Below, piece by piece: positions 14,825 through 23,305 of a DNA stretch of 64,000 nucleotides (the first letter of the stretch is position 1; each line of letters starts with the position of its first letter). Made by a program: the position numbers and the translations under genes. The notes beneath the pieces are model-generated. The model searched no databases and had not been told where the DNA came from. It saw only the letters and a list, made by a program, of their open reading frames with translations. Where the stretch lies: NCBI GenBank assembly GCA_002490835.1, contig DKUU01000025.1, positions 62,001 through 126,000 of the forward strand, read 5' to 3'. The DNA comes from Lachnospiraceae bacterium UBA7196 (GTDB lineage Bacteria; Bacillota; Clostridia; Lachnospirales; Lachnospiraceae).

Positions 14825-16126
14825 TCAATAGACTTTCTTATCAAGCCCCATTTTTACGATAATATCCTGTATCTTCTGATAGACCAGTTTCTCGTCCATA
14901 GTCAGAATCTTGCGCCCTTCCATGGTAACTTTTCCGTCAATGATGACCGTATCTACCTCCGAGCCGTTCGCGGAGTAGGATAAGCCCGCGATCAGGTTAT
15001 TTCGCGGCGTGAGGGAAGGCGTATTCAGATCAAGGATCGCCAGATCCGCCTTTTTTCCTGTTTCGATGGAGCCGATCTCCTTTTCCAGACCAAGCGCCTT
15101 CGCGCCGTTTATGGTGGCGATACGGAAACCTTCCTTTGCGCTGACACACTGGGGCGTTCTGCCCGTGCCCTTGTGGATCAGCGTCAGCAGACTCAGCTCA
15201 TGAAACAAATTCAGACAGTTGTTGCTGGCCGCGCCATCCGTCCCCAGACACACGTTCACGCCCGCGTCAAGCATCTTTGCGATCGGCGCAAAACCGTTGC
15301 CCAGCTTCATATTGCTGGCGGGATTGGTCACGACGCTAACGTTTTTACGTTTTAATATTTGGATATCTTCGTCCGTTACCTGAACGCAGTGCGCGGCGAT
15401 CGCCGGCACATCGAAAATCCCGCATCTCTCCGCCAGCGCAATCGGCGTACAGCCGTACTTTTCCTGAATCTGGCTGATTTCGCTCTCGCTCTCGGACAGG
15501 TGCGTGTGTATGCCCATATGCTCCCGCTTTGCTTCCTCCGCCACGATCTTCAAAAAAGCATCGTCGCAAGTAAAGGGCGCGTGGGGACCGAGCATAAAGG
15601 TCAGACGGTCGCAGTCCGCCGCCGCATCCCGCTCCTCGTATGCCTGACGCAGACGCGACTGGCCCGCCTCGTCATTTCCGCTTCCCACAAGGCCGCGGCA
15701 GATCACAGCCCTCATTCCGGACTCCTTCACCGCGCGGGTCGTCTGGTGGATATTCATCTGCATATCGTTAAAACAGGTAGTGCCGCTCTTCATCATCTCG
15801 ATGATCGCCAGATTCGCTCCCCAATAGGTGTCCTCGTCTGACATCTGCTGCTCCAGCGGATCGATCGTACCAAACAGCCAGTCCATAAAGGAAAGATCGT
15901 CGGCAGCATTGCGCATAAAGGACATGTAAGAATGCGTATGACAGTTGATCAGGCCCGGAATCACCAGTTTATCCTTTCCGTCGATCACCTTATCGGCGCT
16001 AAAGCCTGCCGGCCTGTCGCCGATCCCCGCTATCCTGTCTCCTTCAATATAAAGAGATGTCTCCCGAACCACATCTTCCACGCCCTGCGGCAAAATCGCC
16101 AGCGCATCCTTGATCTCGATTCCCAT
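14825..16126 (-). CDS. mtaD: 5-methylthioadenosine/S-adenosylhomocysteine deaminase-type amidohydrolase
   Basis: A 433-residue metal-dependent hydrolase of the TrzN/MtaD group that deaminates methylthioadenosine or S-adenosylhomocysteine. Metal ligands are visible as NCHTHSY near 61-67, HTHLSES near 204-210, AAHCV near 236-240 and the aspartate in LGTDGAASNN near 290. Composite amidohydrolase beta domains lie at both ends. It follows the hydroxyacid dehydrogenase gene by 21 bases and so may be the tail of the uronate operon, although its function fits better with nearby ahcY. Guanine-like or other substrates in the same superfamily cannot be excluded. Confidence 0.85.
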   Translation of the reverse strand: MGIEIKDALAILPQGVEDVVRETSLYIEGDRIAGIGDRPAGFSADKVIDGKDKLVIPGLINCHTHSYMSFMRNAADDLSFMDWLFGTIDPLEQQMSDEDTYWGANLAIIEMMKSGTTCFNDMQMNIHQTTRAVKESGMRAVICRGLVGSGNDEAGQSRLRQAYEERDAAADCDRLTFMLGPHAPFTCDDAFLKIVAEEAKREHMGIHTHLSESESEISQIQEKYGCTPIALAERCGIFDVPAIAAHCVQVTDEDIQILKRKNVSVVTNPASNMKLGNGFAPIAKMLDAGVNVCLGTDGAASNNCLNLFHELSLLTLIHKGTGRTPQCVSAKEGFRIATINGAKALGLEKEIGSIETGKKADLAILDLNTPSLTPRNNLIAGLSYSANGSEVDTVIIDGKVTMEGRKILTMDEKLVYQKIQDIIVKMGLDKKVY

Positions 16127-16147
16127 ACTTAGTTTCCTTTCCTGTGA

Positions 16148-17107
16148 TTATTTGTTAACAATATTACGTTCTTCTCCATCCAGAAAAGCCTGAATGTTTT
16201 TCATCACTTCCCCGACAAGGCGCGTCCTCGCTTCCTTACTCGCCCAAGCCATATGCGGCGTGATGATCAGCTTCGTGCTGTCCGTGATATTGTTCAGCGG
16301 ATTATCCTTGGCAATGGGTTCCTGCTCCAGCACATCAAGGCCTGCCGCCGCGATCTGCCCCGTCGTCAGCGCCTCGTACAGCGCCTGCGTTTCCACCACC
16401 GGCCCTCTCGCCACGTTGACAAGGATCGCCGTCTGTTTCATTTTAGCAAAGGCTTCCCGATTCATGAGACCTCTGGTCCTGTCGCTCAGCGGACAGTGCA
16501 GGGACAGAATATCCGACTGCGCAAGAAGCTCGTCAAATTCCACCCGCTCGTACTCCGTGCAGCTGCTCTTGCCGGACGCGGAGTAAAAGATCACTTTACA
16601 GCCCAGAGCCTGCGCAACTTTAGCCACCCTGCGGCCGATATTGCCCATGCCCACGATACCCCAAGTCTTGCCGTCCAGTTCCCCGAAGGTCCTGTCAAAA
16701 TTGGAAAACCGATCCTGTGCCGCATAGGCTCCCGACTTCACGTAATCGTCATAAAAGGCCAGCTTTTCTTCCAGCGCCAGCGCCAGCAGGATCGTATGCT
16801 GCACCACCGCCGCCGTACTGTAGTTCACCACGTTCGCCACCTTGATGCCGCGGCTCTTACAATAAGCCAGATCCACACAGTCAAACCCCGTGGCAAACAG
16901 GCAGATCAGCTTCACGTTCGGTGCGTCCTTCAGCGTCGTCTCATTCATCGGCGCTTTGTTCGAGATAATGATATCCGCGTCTTTCACGCGCTCCGCCGTA
17001 TTTTCTGCCACGGTATTCGGATAATAATCCACCTCGCCGAACGCTTCAAAACAGCTTACGTCAACATCCGTTCCCACACTGTTTCGTTCCAAGACTACCA
17101 GCTTCAT
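16148..17107 (-). CDS. D-2-hydroxyacid dehydrogenase (NAD-dependent)
   Basis: A 319-residue oxidoreductase. The NAD fold motif GMGNIGRRVAKVAQALG is near residue 145; catalytic Arg in NVARGPVVE, Glu in LDVLEQEP and His in ITPHMAWAS complete the family triad. The ATG at 17107 follows GGGGAGG and overlaps the eda stop (TAATG). The closest families are glycerate dehydrogenase/hydroxypyruvate reductase. In a uronate operon it might act on hydroxypyruvate, tartronate-semialdehyde-related or other 2-keto acids; the exact substrate is not evident. Confidence 0.85.
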   Translation of the reverse strand: MKLVVLERNSVGTDVDVSCFEAFGEVDYYPNTVAENTAERVKDADIIISNKAPMNETTLKDAPNVKLICLFATGFDCVDLAYCKSRGIKVANVVNYSTAAVVQHTILLALALEEKLAFYDDYVKSGAYAAQDRFSNFDRTFGELDGKTWGIVGMGNIGRRVAKVAQALGCKVIFYSASGKSSCTEYERVEFDELLAQSDILSLHCPLSDRTRGLMNREAFAKMKQTAILVNVARGPVVETQALYEALTTGQIAAAGLDVLEQEPIAKDNPLNNITDSTKLIITPHMAWASKEARTRLVGEVMKNIQAFLDGEERNIVNK

Positions 17108-17754
17108 TAACGGTTTCCTCCCCTGCATTCTTGCACTATCGCCGCCGCTTCCTTGGCAAGCTCCGTGATCTTTGCAAAGTCTCCGGCCTTGACCAGATCG
17201 CCTTTTACCATCCAGCTTCCGCCGCAGGCCAGTATCCTGTCATACGCCAGATAGTCCCTCACGTTTTTCGCATTGATGCCGCCCGTGGGCATGAACTTCA
17301 CCCCCACATAAGGAGCCGCCATCGCCTTGATCATGGGCAGCCCGCCGGCCTGCTCCGCCGGGAAAAATTTCACCACATCCAGCCCGTTCTCCAAGGCCTG
17401 CTCCACGTCGCTGGGATTGGAGCATCCCGGCACGATCAGAATGCCTTTCTCTACGCAGTACTTGACGATCCTCGGATTCAAGCCGGGGCTGACGATAAAC
17501 TTTGCTCCCGCCCCCACGGCCCGATCGACCTGCTCCGTCGTGAGAACGGTTCCCGCCCCCACTAACATCTGCGGAAATTCTTTCACCATGATGCGGATCG
17601 CTTCCTCCGCCGCCGCCGTGCGAAACGTCACTTCCGCGCAGGGCAGCCCGCCGTCACAGAGCGCCTTCGCCAACGGCGCCGCATCCTTCGCATCCTCCAG
17701 CACCACCACCGGCACGATTCCGGTTTTCTCAATTTCTATTAACGTTTCATTCAT
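17107..17754 (-). CDS. eda: KDPG/KHG aldolase
   Basis: A 215-residue class I aldolase cleaving 2-keto-3-deoxy-6-phosphogluconate to pyruvate and glyceraldehyde 3-phosphate, the last step of uronate breakdown. Glu of AEVTFRT near 41, the GAGTVL loop, and the Schiff-base Lys in VVKFFPAE near 129 are present, and MPTGGI follows. Start ATG has an AAGGAG site. It is 35 bases behind uxuB and overlaps the dehydrogenase gene. Confidence 0.95.
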   Translation of the reverse strand: MNETLIEIEKTGIVPVVVLEDAKDAAPLAKALCDGGLPCAEVTFRTAAAEEAIRIMVKEFPQMLVGAGTVLTTEQVDRAVGAGAKFIVSPGLNPRIVKYCVEKGILIVPGCSNPSDVEQALENGLDVVKFFPAEQAGGLPMIKAMAAPYVGVKFMPTGGINAKNVRDYLAYDRILACGGSWMVKGDLVKAGDFAKITELAKEAAAIVQECRGGNR

Positions 17755-17789
17755 ATCATTATACTCCTTATAATCTATTAATTGTGCAA

Positions 17790-19406
17790 TTAGTAATTTG
17801 GCACATATTTTTTAAGCGTCTTGCGCACCGCCCCCGGTCCCGCGATCATTTCCTGCAGATAGGATACCACCTGATCCGCCATGCCCACAGTATACAAATT
17901 CACGCCGAAAATCTTCTCATTCTCCAAAACAGGGCGCAGAGCTTCGCCGTCCACGCTACCCCCCAGCTTCCATTTTGCAGCATAAGGGCATACGGTGTCA
18001 AGCAGCGGATCGGGACTCAGTTCGAAAGATTCTCCCGCGTCGTTGACCGCCATCAGGTAACGCAGCCAGCCCGCAAACAAAAGCGGGATCAGCTTCAAAT
18101 CGTTTACATCCTTGTCCGGTGACGCTTGATAAGCCTTGATCGTCTCTCCAAAACGGATCGCCAGTTTCTGCGACGTATCGGTCGCGATGCGCTGCGGCGT
18201 ATCCGGCATAAAGGGATTCGGCAGACGGACCTGAATCACCGTATCGATAAATTCCTTCGGGTCCAAAATCCCCGGATTGATCACTACGGGCAGTCCTTCG
18301 CGGTAACCCACTTCCCCGATCAGCGCGGTAAGTTCTGCATCCTTCATTTCTTCGGAAATCTTTTCATACCCCAACAGGCAGCCAAATACCGCCAGACAGG
18401 TATGCAGGGGATTTAAGCAGGTGCAGACCTTCATTTTTTCTACTTTATCCACAGTCTCTCTCTGCGTAAAGATGAGCCCGCCCTTTTCCAACTGCGGCCT
18501 GCCGTTCGGGAAGGCATCCTCGATCACGAGATATTCGCACTCCTCCGCATTGACAAACGGCGCGACATAGGTGTGTTTGGTGGTGATCACCGGCTCCAGC
18601 TCTTCCACGCCGTCCTCTTTTAACATCTGCTCCACGGACGCGTCCGGACGGGGCGTGATCTTGTCGATCATACTCCACGGGAAGGACACTTTTGCGGGAT
18701 CGTTGATGTAATCCACAAACGCCTTATCCGCCAGATCGCGCTCAGCCCATTCTTTCGCAAATCTGCTGATCGCCGCATACAGCTTATCCCCGTTGTGGGA
18801 ACAGTTATCCATACTCACCATAGCAAGCGGCTTTTGTCCCGCGAGGAAACGTGTATACAGCAGGGACGCCACTTTTCCGATATAGCTGCCTGGCTTTTCC
18901 GGTCCGGCCGCAAAATCTTTTTCCACGTCCGCAAGCAGTTCGCCTTTTCCGTTTACCAGACTGTAGCCCTTTTCCGTGATGGTAAAAGTCGCCATCTGCA
19001 GCGAATCTTTTTCAAAAATCTCCTTCAGTCTCTTATATTCCGCATCATTTCCAGAATCCAGAATATGGGATTCGACAACGCTTCCCACCAAGGCTTTCTC
19101 GATGCTGCCGTCCGCCTTTAACGTCACGGCGATCCCGTAGTCGTCATGCGGGCGGTTCATCTTTTCGATGATCTCATAGTCGAAGCCCTCCGCCACAATG
19201 AGACCCCTGTCCAAAACGCCGTCATTTAAAAGTTCCTGCACGACCCTTGCCTGATAAGCACGAAAAATATTGCCCGCTCCAAAATGGATCCAGAACGGAT
19301 TCTCCTGCGTGGCCCTTGTCACCTGCGCGCGGTCATATTCCGGAAGCGCATACCCGGCCGCCTTCCATGCGGACTTGTCCGCCAATCCCTGTTCGCTTAA
19401 CTTCAT
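17790..19406 (-). CDS. uxuB: D-mannonate oxidoreductase (fructuronate reductase)
   Basis: A 538-residue member of the mannitol/long-chain polyol dehydrogenase family that interconverts D-fructuronate and D-mannonate. The N-terminal nucleotide-binding region has WIHFGAGNIFRAYQ; the catalytic block KMKVCTCLNPLHT gives the Lys-Asn-His set of the family. Genes on either side are uxuA and eda, which settles the assignment over mannitol dehydrogenase. A good GGAGGG ribosome site precedes the ATG. Confidence 0.92.
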   Translation of the reverse strand: MKLSEQGLADKSAWKAAGYALPEYDRAQVTRATQENPFWIHFGAGNIFRAYQARVVQELLNDGVLDRGLIVAEGFDYEIIEKMNRPHDDYGIAVTLKADGSIEKALVGSVVESHILDSGNDAEYKRLKEIFEKDSLQMATFTITEKGYSLVNGKGELLADVEKDFAAGPEKPGSYIGKVASLLYTRFLAGQKPLAMVSMDNCSHNGDKLYAAISRFAKEWAERDLADKAFVDYINDPAKVSFPWSMIDKITPRPDASVEQMLKEDGVEELEPVITTKHTYVAPFVNAEECEYLVIEDAFPNGRPQLEKGGLIFTQRETVDKVEKMKVCTCLNPLHTCLAVFGCLLGYEKISEEMKDAELTALIGEVGYREGLPVVINPGILDPKEFIDTVIQVRLPNPFMPDTPQRIATDTSQKLAIRFGETIKAYQASPDKDVNDLKLIPLLFAGWLRYLMAVNDAGESFELSPDPLLDTVCPYAAKWKLGGSVDGEALRPVLENEKIFGVNLYTVGMADQVVSYLQEMIAGPGAVRKTLKKYVPNY

Positions 19407-19467
19407 CTTTCTTTTCCCTCCATACCTGAGCGTTTTTACGTATGATTTTCAAATCCTGCCGCCGCGT

Positions 19468-20550
19468 TTACTTTTTCTGTGCGTCCAGTTTATCCAGCAT
19501 ATCCCAGATTCCCAGCATATACATGATGCCGAGCGCGCGGTCATAAAGCCCGTAGCCGGGACGTACGGTCCCCGGTCCCTCATTCCACAAATGCCGCCCG
19601 TGGTCGGGACGGATATAGCCGTCAAAGCCACCGTCATGGTATGCCTTGACGATATCCAAAATACCGGTATCTCCGTCGCAGTCGCGGTGGCTTGTCTCGG
19701 TAAAATCGCCGTTATCAAAATGTTTCACGTTACGGATATGCGCAAAGGCGATCCTGTCGCAATACTTGGTCACGATCTGCGCCACGTTATTTTTGGGGTT
19801 CGCGTTCAGGCTGCCGGAACACAGGGTGAGGCAGTTATACGGATCGTCCACCATCTTTAAAAATCTGCCGATGGATTCCTCGTCCACCAAAAGGCGGGGC
19901 AGTCCAAAGATATCCCACGGGGGATCGTCCATATGGATCGCCATCTTGATATCGCACTCGTGGCACACCGGCATCAGACTCTCCAAAAAGTATTTCAGAT
20001 TTTCCCAGAGTACTTCCTTCGTCACGGTCTTATAAGCCTCAAACAATTCGTCCAGTCTCGCCATACGCTCCGGTTCCCAGCCGGGGAAGGTGAGCCCGTT
20101 TAAGTTATTTAAGATATAATCCGCCATCTCCTTCGGGTCGTCGTGGATCTTGTCCGCCTCATAAAACAACGCCGTCGAACCGTCGCCGACCGGATGGAAG
20201 AGGTCTGTCCTCGTCCAATCAAATACCGGCATGAAATTATAGCAGATCACCTTCACGCCAAACTCCGCCAGATTGCGGATGGTCTGAATATAATTGGCAA
20301 TGTAGCCGTCGCGGCTGGGCAGGCCGATCTTGATATCGTCATGCACATTGACGGACTCCACCACATCCATGTTAAAGCCGTACGGCTCCAACTGCTTCTG
20401 CACCTTGGCGATCTCCTCTTTTTCCCATACCTCGCCGGGCATTTTGTCATGAAGCGCCCACACGATGCTCGTCACGCCCGGAATCTGTTTGATGTCCGCA
20501 AGCGAAATGCCGTCGTTTCCCTCGCCATACCAGCGAAATCCCATTTGCAT
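19468..20550 (-). CDS. uxuA: Mannonate dehydratase
   Basis: A 360-residue enzyme that converts D-mannonate to 2-keto-3-deoxygluconate. It starts MGFRWYGEGNDGISLADIKQ-like, contains PEVW-type and VESVNVHDDIK segments, the metal-site region around MAIHMDDPPW and the Cys/His-bearing TLCSGS and FAHIRNVKHF blocks of UxuA. Length and order are full. It is 61 bases before uxuB and 26 after kdgK, within one operon. Confidence 0.95.
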   Translation of the reverse strand: MQMGFRWYGEGNDGISLADIKQIPGVTSIVWALHDKMPGEVWEKEEIAKVQKQLEPYGFNMDVVESVNVHDDIKIGLPSRDGYIANYIQTIRNLAEFGVKVICYNFMPVFDWTRTDLFHPVGDGSTALFYEADKIHDDPKEMADYILNNLNGLTFPGWEPERMARLDELFEAYKTVTKEVLWENLKYFLESLMPVCHECDIKMAIHMDDPPWDIFGLPRLLVDEESIGRFLKMVDDPYNCLTLCSGSLNANPKNNVAQIVTKYCDRIAFAHIRNVKHFDNGDFTETSHRDCDGDTGILDIVKAYHDGGFDGYIRPDHGRHLWNEGPGTVRPGYGLYDRALGIMYMLGIWDMLDKLDAQKK

Positions 20551-20576
20551 AATCTTTTTTCTCCTCTCTCAATTTT

Positions 20577-21602
20577 TTACCTCTGCACTCTTCCGGACCC
20601 GTCCCCGCCCGCAAGCGCAAGAACCTCATCCTTAGATACCATATTGTAATCTCCCTCGATGGAATGCTTCAGGCAGGATGCCGCCGTGGCAAACTCGATC
20701 GTCTGCTGGGAGTCATAACCGCACAGAACTGCGCAGATCAGGCCGCCGCCAAAGCTGTCGCCGCCGCCCACGCGGTCGACGATATGTACCGGATACTGTT
20801 TGCTGAAGAAATATTCTCCCTTGTCATACAGCATCGCCGACCAGTTGTTGTCGTTTGCGGAAAGGGATTCGCGTAGCGTGATCGCCACTTTCTCAAACCC
20901 GAAGCGGTCCGCAAGCTGTTTCGCCACGTCCTTATAGCCCTCTTTGTTGACCTTGCCGGCAGTAACATCCGTGTTGGATGCCCGGATGCCAAATACGTCC
21001 GCCGCATCCTCCTCATTGGCGATGCAGACGTCCACATACTTGCAGAGCTCATCCATGACCTGCCCCGCTTTCTCCTTCGTCCACAGCTTTTTCCTGTAGT
21101 TAAGGTCGCAGGATATCTTTACGCCCGCTTCCTTCGCCGCCTTGCACGCTTCCAGACAGATCGCCGCCACCTCGTCGTTTAAAGCCGGCGTGATGCCGGT
21201 AAAGTGGAACCACTCCGCGCCGTCAAAGATCGCCTTCCAGTCAAAATCCTCTTTGGAAGCCTCGGCAATCGAGGAACCTGCCCTGTCGTAAATGACCTTG
21301 GAAGGTCTCTGGGACGCGCCTTTTTCCAGAAAATAGATGCCGACCCTCTTTCCGCCTCTGGCAATATAGTCCGTATTGACCCCGAACCGCCTCAGGGAGT
21401 TGACTGCCGCCTGTCCGATCTCATGCGTGGGCAGCTTTGTCACATAATACGCATCGAACCCGTAGTTTGCCAGAGATACGGCCACATTGGCCTCGCCGCC
21501 GCCATAAGTCGCCCCGAACGTTTCGGCCTGCACGAACCGATAATACCCTTCCGGTGCGAGACGAAGCATGATCTCTCCGAATGTAACCACTTTTTTTGCC
21601 AT
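20577..21602 (-). CDS. kdgK: 2-keto-3-deoxygluconate kinase (PfkB family)
   Basis: A 341-residue sugar kinase that phosphorylates 2-keto-3-deoxygluconate to KDPG. PfkB family signatures: GGGEANVAVSLANYG near residue 33 and the active-site loop RVGGGDSFGGGL near residue 285, with the catalytic Asp. The sequence FTGITPALND matches KdgK more than fructokinases. The ATG follows ATAGGAGG. It is the point where all three uronate branches in this window join. Confidence 0.9.
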   Translation of the reverse strand: MAKKVVTFGEIMLRLAPEGYYRFVQAETFGATYGGGEANVAVSLANYGFDAYYVTKLPTHEIGQAAVNSLRRFGVNTDYIARGGKRVGIYFLEKGASQRPSKVIYDRAGSSIAEASKEDFDWKAIFDGAEWFHFTGITPALNDEVAAICLEACKAAKEAGVKISCDLNYRKKLWTKEKAGQVMDELCKYVDVCIANEEDAADVFGIRASNTDVTAGKVNKEGYKDVAKQLADRFGFEKVAITLRESLSANDNNWSAMLYDKGEYFFSKQYPVHIVDRVGGGDSFGGGLICAVLCGYDSQQTIEFATAASCLKHSIEGDYNMVSKDEVLALAGGDGSGRVQR

Positions 21603-21701
21603 TTTCTTTTATCCTCCTATCGCTTTATAATGAATTTTAATGATAATTCTATTTATGCAATTTCAACACCCATAACCGAGTTTCGCAAATCTGTTTTTGT
21701 T

Positions 21702-22499
21702 CTACGGCTGCTTCCCGATATAGGCCAAAATCCCGCCGTCCACATACAAGATCTGCCCGTTTACGAAATCCGAAGCCTCTGAGGCCAGAAACAGGGCCGG
21801 TCCCATCAGATCCTCCGGTGTCCCCCACCTATTCGCCGGCGTTTTGGCAAGGATAAAGCTGTCGAACGGATGCCTACTGCCGTCCGGCTGCACTTCCCGC
21901 AGCGGTGCCGTCTGTGGCGTAGCGATATAACCCGGCCCAAGGCCGTTGCACTGGATATTGTAAGCGCCATACTCCGACGCGATATTTTTCGTCAGCATTT
22001 TCAGGCCGCCCTTTGCCGCCGCATAAGCGGAAACCGTCTCCCGTCCAAGTTCGCTCATCATGGAGCAGACGTTGATGATCTTACCGCGCTTTTTTTCCAT
22101 CATGCCGGGCAGTACGGCCTTAGATACGATAAAGGCAGCATTTAGGTCGATATCCACGACCTGCCTGAACTCCTCCACGGACATTTCCGTCATCGGGATG
22201 CGCTTGATGATGCCGGCGTTATTGACCAGAATATCGATCGTCCCCAGCGTTTGCTCAATTTCCGCCACCATCGCCGCCACCTGCGCTTCGTCCGTCACAT
22301 CACAGAGATACCCTTTTGCCTCGATCCCTTTTTGGCGGTAATTTGCAAGCGCCGTGTCCAGATGTTCTTTTGAGCGGCAATTGAACGCGATCTTCGCCCC
22401 TGCCTGCGCGTAAGCCTCCGCGATCGCAAAGCCGATCCCGTAGGCCGCCCCTGTTACCAGAGCCACTTTACCTTGTAGAGAAAACATGTCCTGATTCAT
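21702..22499 (-). CDS. SDR oxidoreductase, DhuD/KduD-like (gluconate 5-dehydrogenase type)
   Basis: A 265-residue classical short-chain dehydrogenase: TGAAYGIG cofactor loop at 17-24, NNAG near 93, catalytic Ser in NVCSMMSE and YAAAKGG with Tyr and Lys near 160. It is first gene of the kdgK-uxuA-uxuB-eda run and divergent from a DhuI-like isomerase. In streptococci DhuI and DhuD convert the linear form of unsaturated uronates to 2-keto-3-deoxygluconate, so this gene probably supplies the reductase step. Annotation as gluconate 5-dehydrogenase would also fit the sequence. Confidence 0.82.
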   Translation of the reverse strand: MNQDMFSLQGKVALVTGAAYGIGFAIAEAYAQAGAKIAFNCRSKEHLDTALANYRQKGIEAKGYLCDVTDEAQVAAMVAEIEQTLGTIDILVNNAGIIKRIPMTEMSVEEFRQVVDIDLNAAFIVSKAVLPGMMEKKRGKIINVCSMMSELGRETVSAYAAAKGGLKMLTKNIASEYGAYNIQCNGLGPGYIATPQTAPLREVQPDGSRHPFDSFILAKTPANRWGTPEDLMGPALFLASEASDFVNGQILYVDGGILAYIGKQP

Positions 22500-22528
22500 A
22501 ATTTGCTGATTCCTTTCCTATTGCGGAT

Positions 22529-22534
22529 ATTATA
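22529..22534 (-). promoter_or_regulatory. -10 element of the SDR-kdgK-uxuA operon
   Basis: TATAAT on the minus strand about 30 bases before the ATG. No convincing -35 is found at 16-18 bases, which suggests dependence on an activator. Confidence 0.4.
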
Positions 22535-22581
22535 TCTTCATCGCCTGTCGCCATCCTGTTCTCTTTACAGCCGCTTCCATA

Positions 22582-22610
22582 TTGACAATTCCCCCAGAAA
22601 GCACTAACCT
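22582..22610 (+). promoter_or_regulatory. Promoter of the DhuI-like gene
   Basis: Perfect TTGACA (22582-22587), a 17-base spacer and TAACCT (22605-22610, three of six). A GCGGAT/ATCCGC hairpin lies in the leader at 22621-22635. Confidence 0.5.
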
Positions 22611-22666
22611 AAAAGCAGTCAGCGGATTTTATCCGCAAAAATCGCCAAATAAAGGAGAACCGCTTT

Positions 22667-23305
22667 ATGAAAATTGCTCTTATCAACGAAAACAGTCAGT
22701 CCGCCAAAAACGAAATGATCTGCCAAAACCTGAAAGCGATCGTGGAGCCCATGGGGCATACGGTTTACAACTACGGTATGTATACTGCAGAGGACGAAAC
22801 GCAGCTCACCTATGTTATGGTAGGGCTTCTCTCCGCCATCCTGCTCAATTCCGGCGCCGCAGATTATGTCGTTACCGGCTGTGGGACCGGCGAGGGCGCC
22901 ATGCTGGCCTGCAACGTATTTCCGAATGTTCTCTGCGGTCATATCGTAGATGCGGAAGACGCCTTTATGTTTGCCCAGATCAACGACGGCAACGCCATTG
23001 CCCTTCCCTTTGCCAAAGGGTTCGGCTGGGGCGCGGAGCTTCGGCTGCAGTACATCTTTGAAAAATTGTTTAGCTGCGAAAGCGGCGGCGGTTATCCGAA
23101 GGAACGCGCCGTACCGGAGCAGCGTAATAAAAAGATCCTCGATCAGGTAAAGGCCGTCACCACGAAGGATATGCTGACCATTTTAAAGGAGATCGATCAG
23201 GACTTCCTCAAAACCACCGTCAGCGGCGAACGCTTCCGCGAATACTTCTTTGCAAACTGCAAGGATGCAGAGATCGCGGATTACCTGAAAACTGTCATAG
23301 GGTAA
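22667..23305 (+). CDS. RpiB/LacAB-family isomerase, DhuI-like
   Basis: A 212-residue sugar isomerase of the RpiB/LacA/LacB family. The conserved VTGCGTGEGAMLACN block with Cys72 and the segment ALPFAKGFGWGAEL are visible. It is longer than RpiB (about 150 residues) and matches my recollection of DhuI, the streptococcal isomerase that acts on the linear keto form of unsaturated glucuronate from glycosaminoglycans. Its partner reductase would be the divergent SDR. The ATG follows AAGGAG by nine bases. Its 3' end overlaps the end of uxaA on the other strand by 11 bases. Confidence 0.8.
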   Translation: MKIALINENSQSAKNEMICQNLKAIVEPMGHTVYNYGMYTAEDETQLTYVMVGLLSAILLNSGAADYVVTGCGTGEGAMLACNVFPNVLCGHIVDAEDAFMFAQINDGNAIALPFAKGFGWGAELRLQYIFEKLFSCESGGGYPKERAVPEQRNKKILDQVKAVTTKDMLTILKEIDQDFLKTTVSGERFREYFFANCKDAEIADYLKTVIG

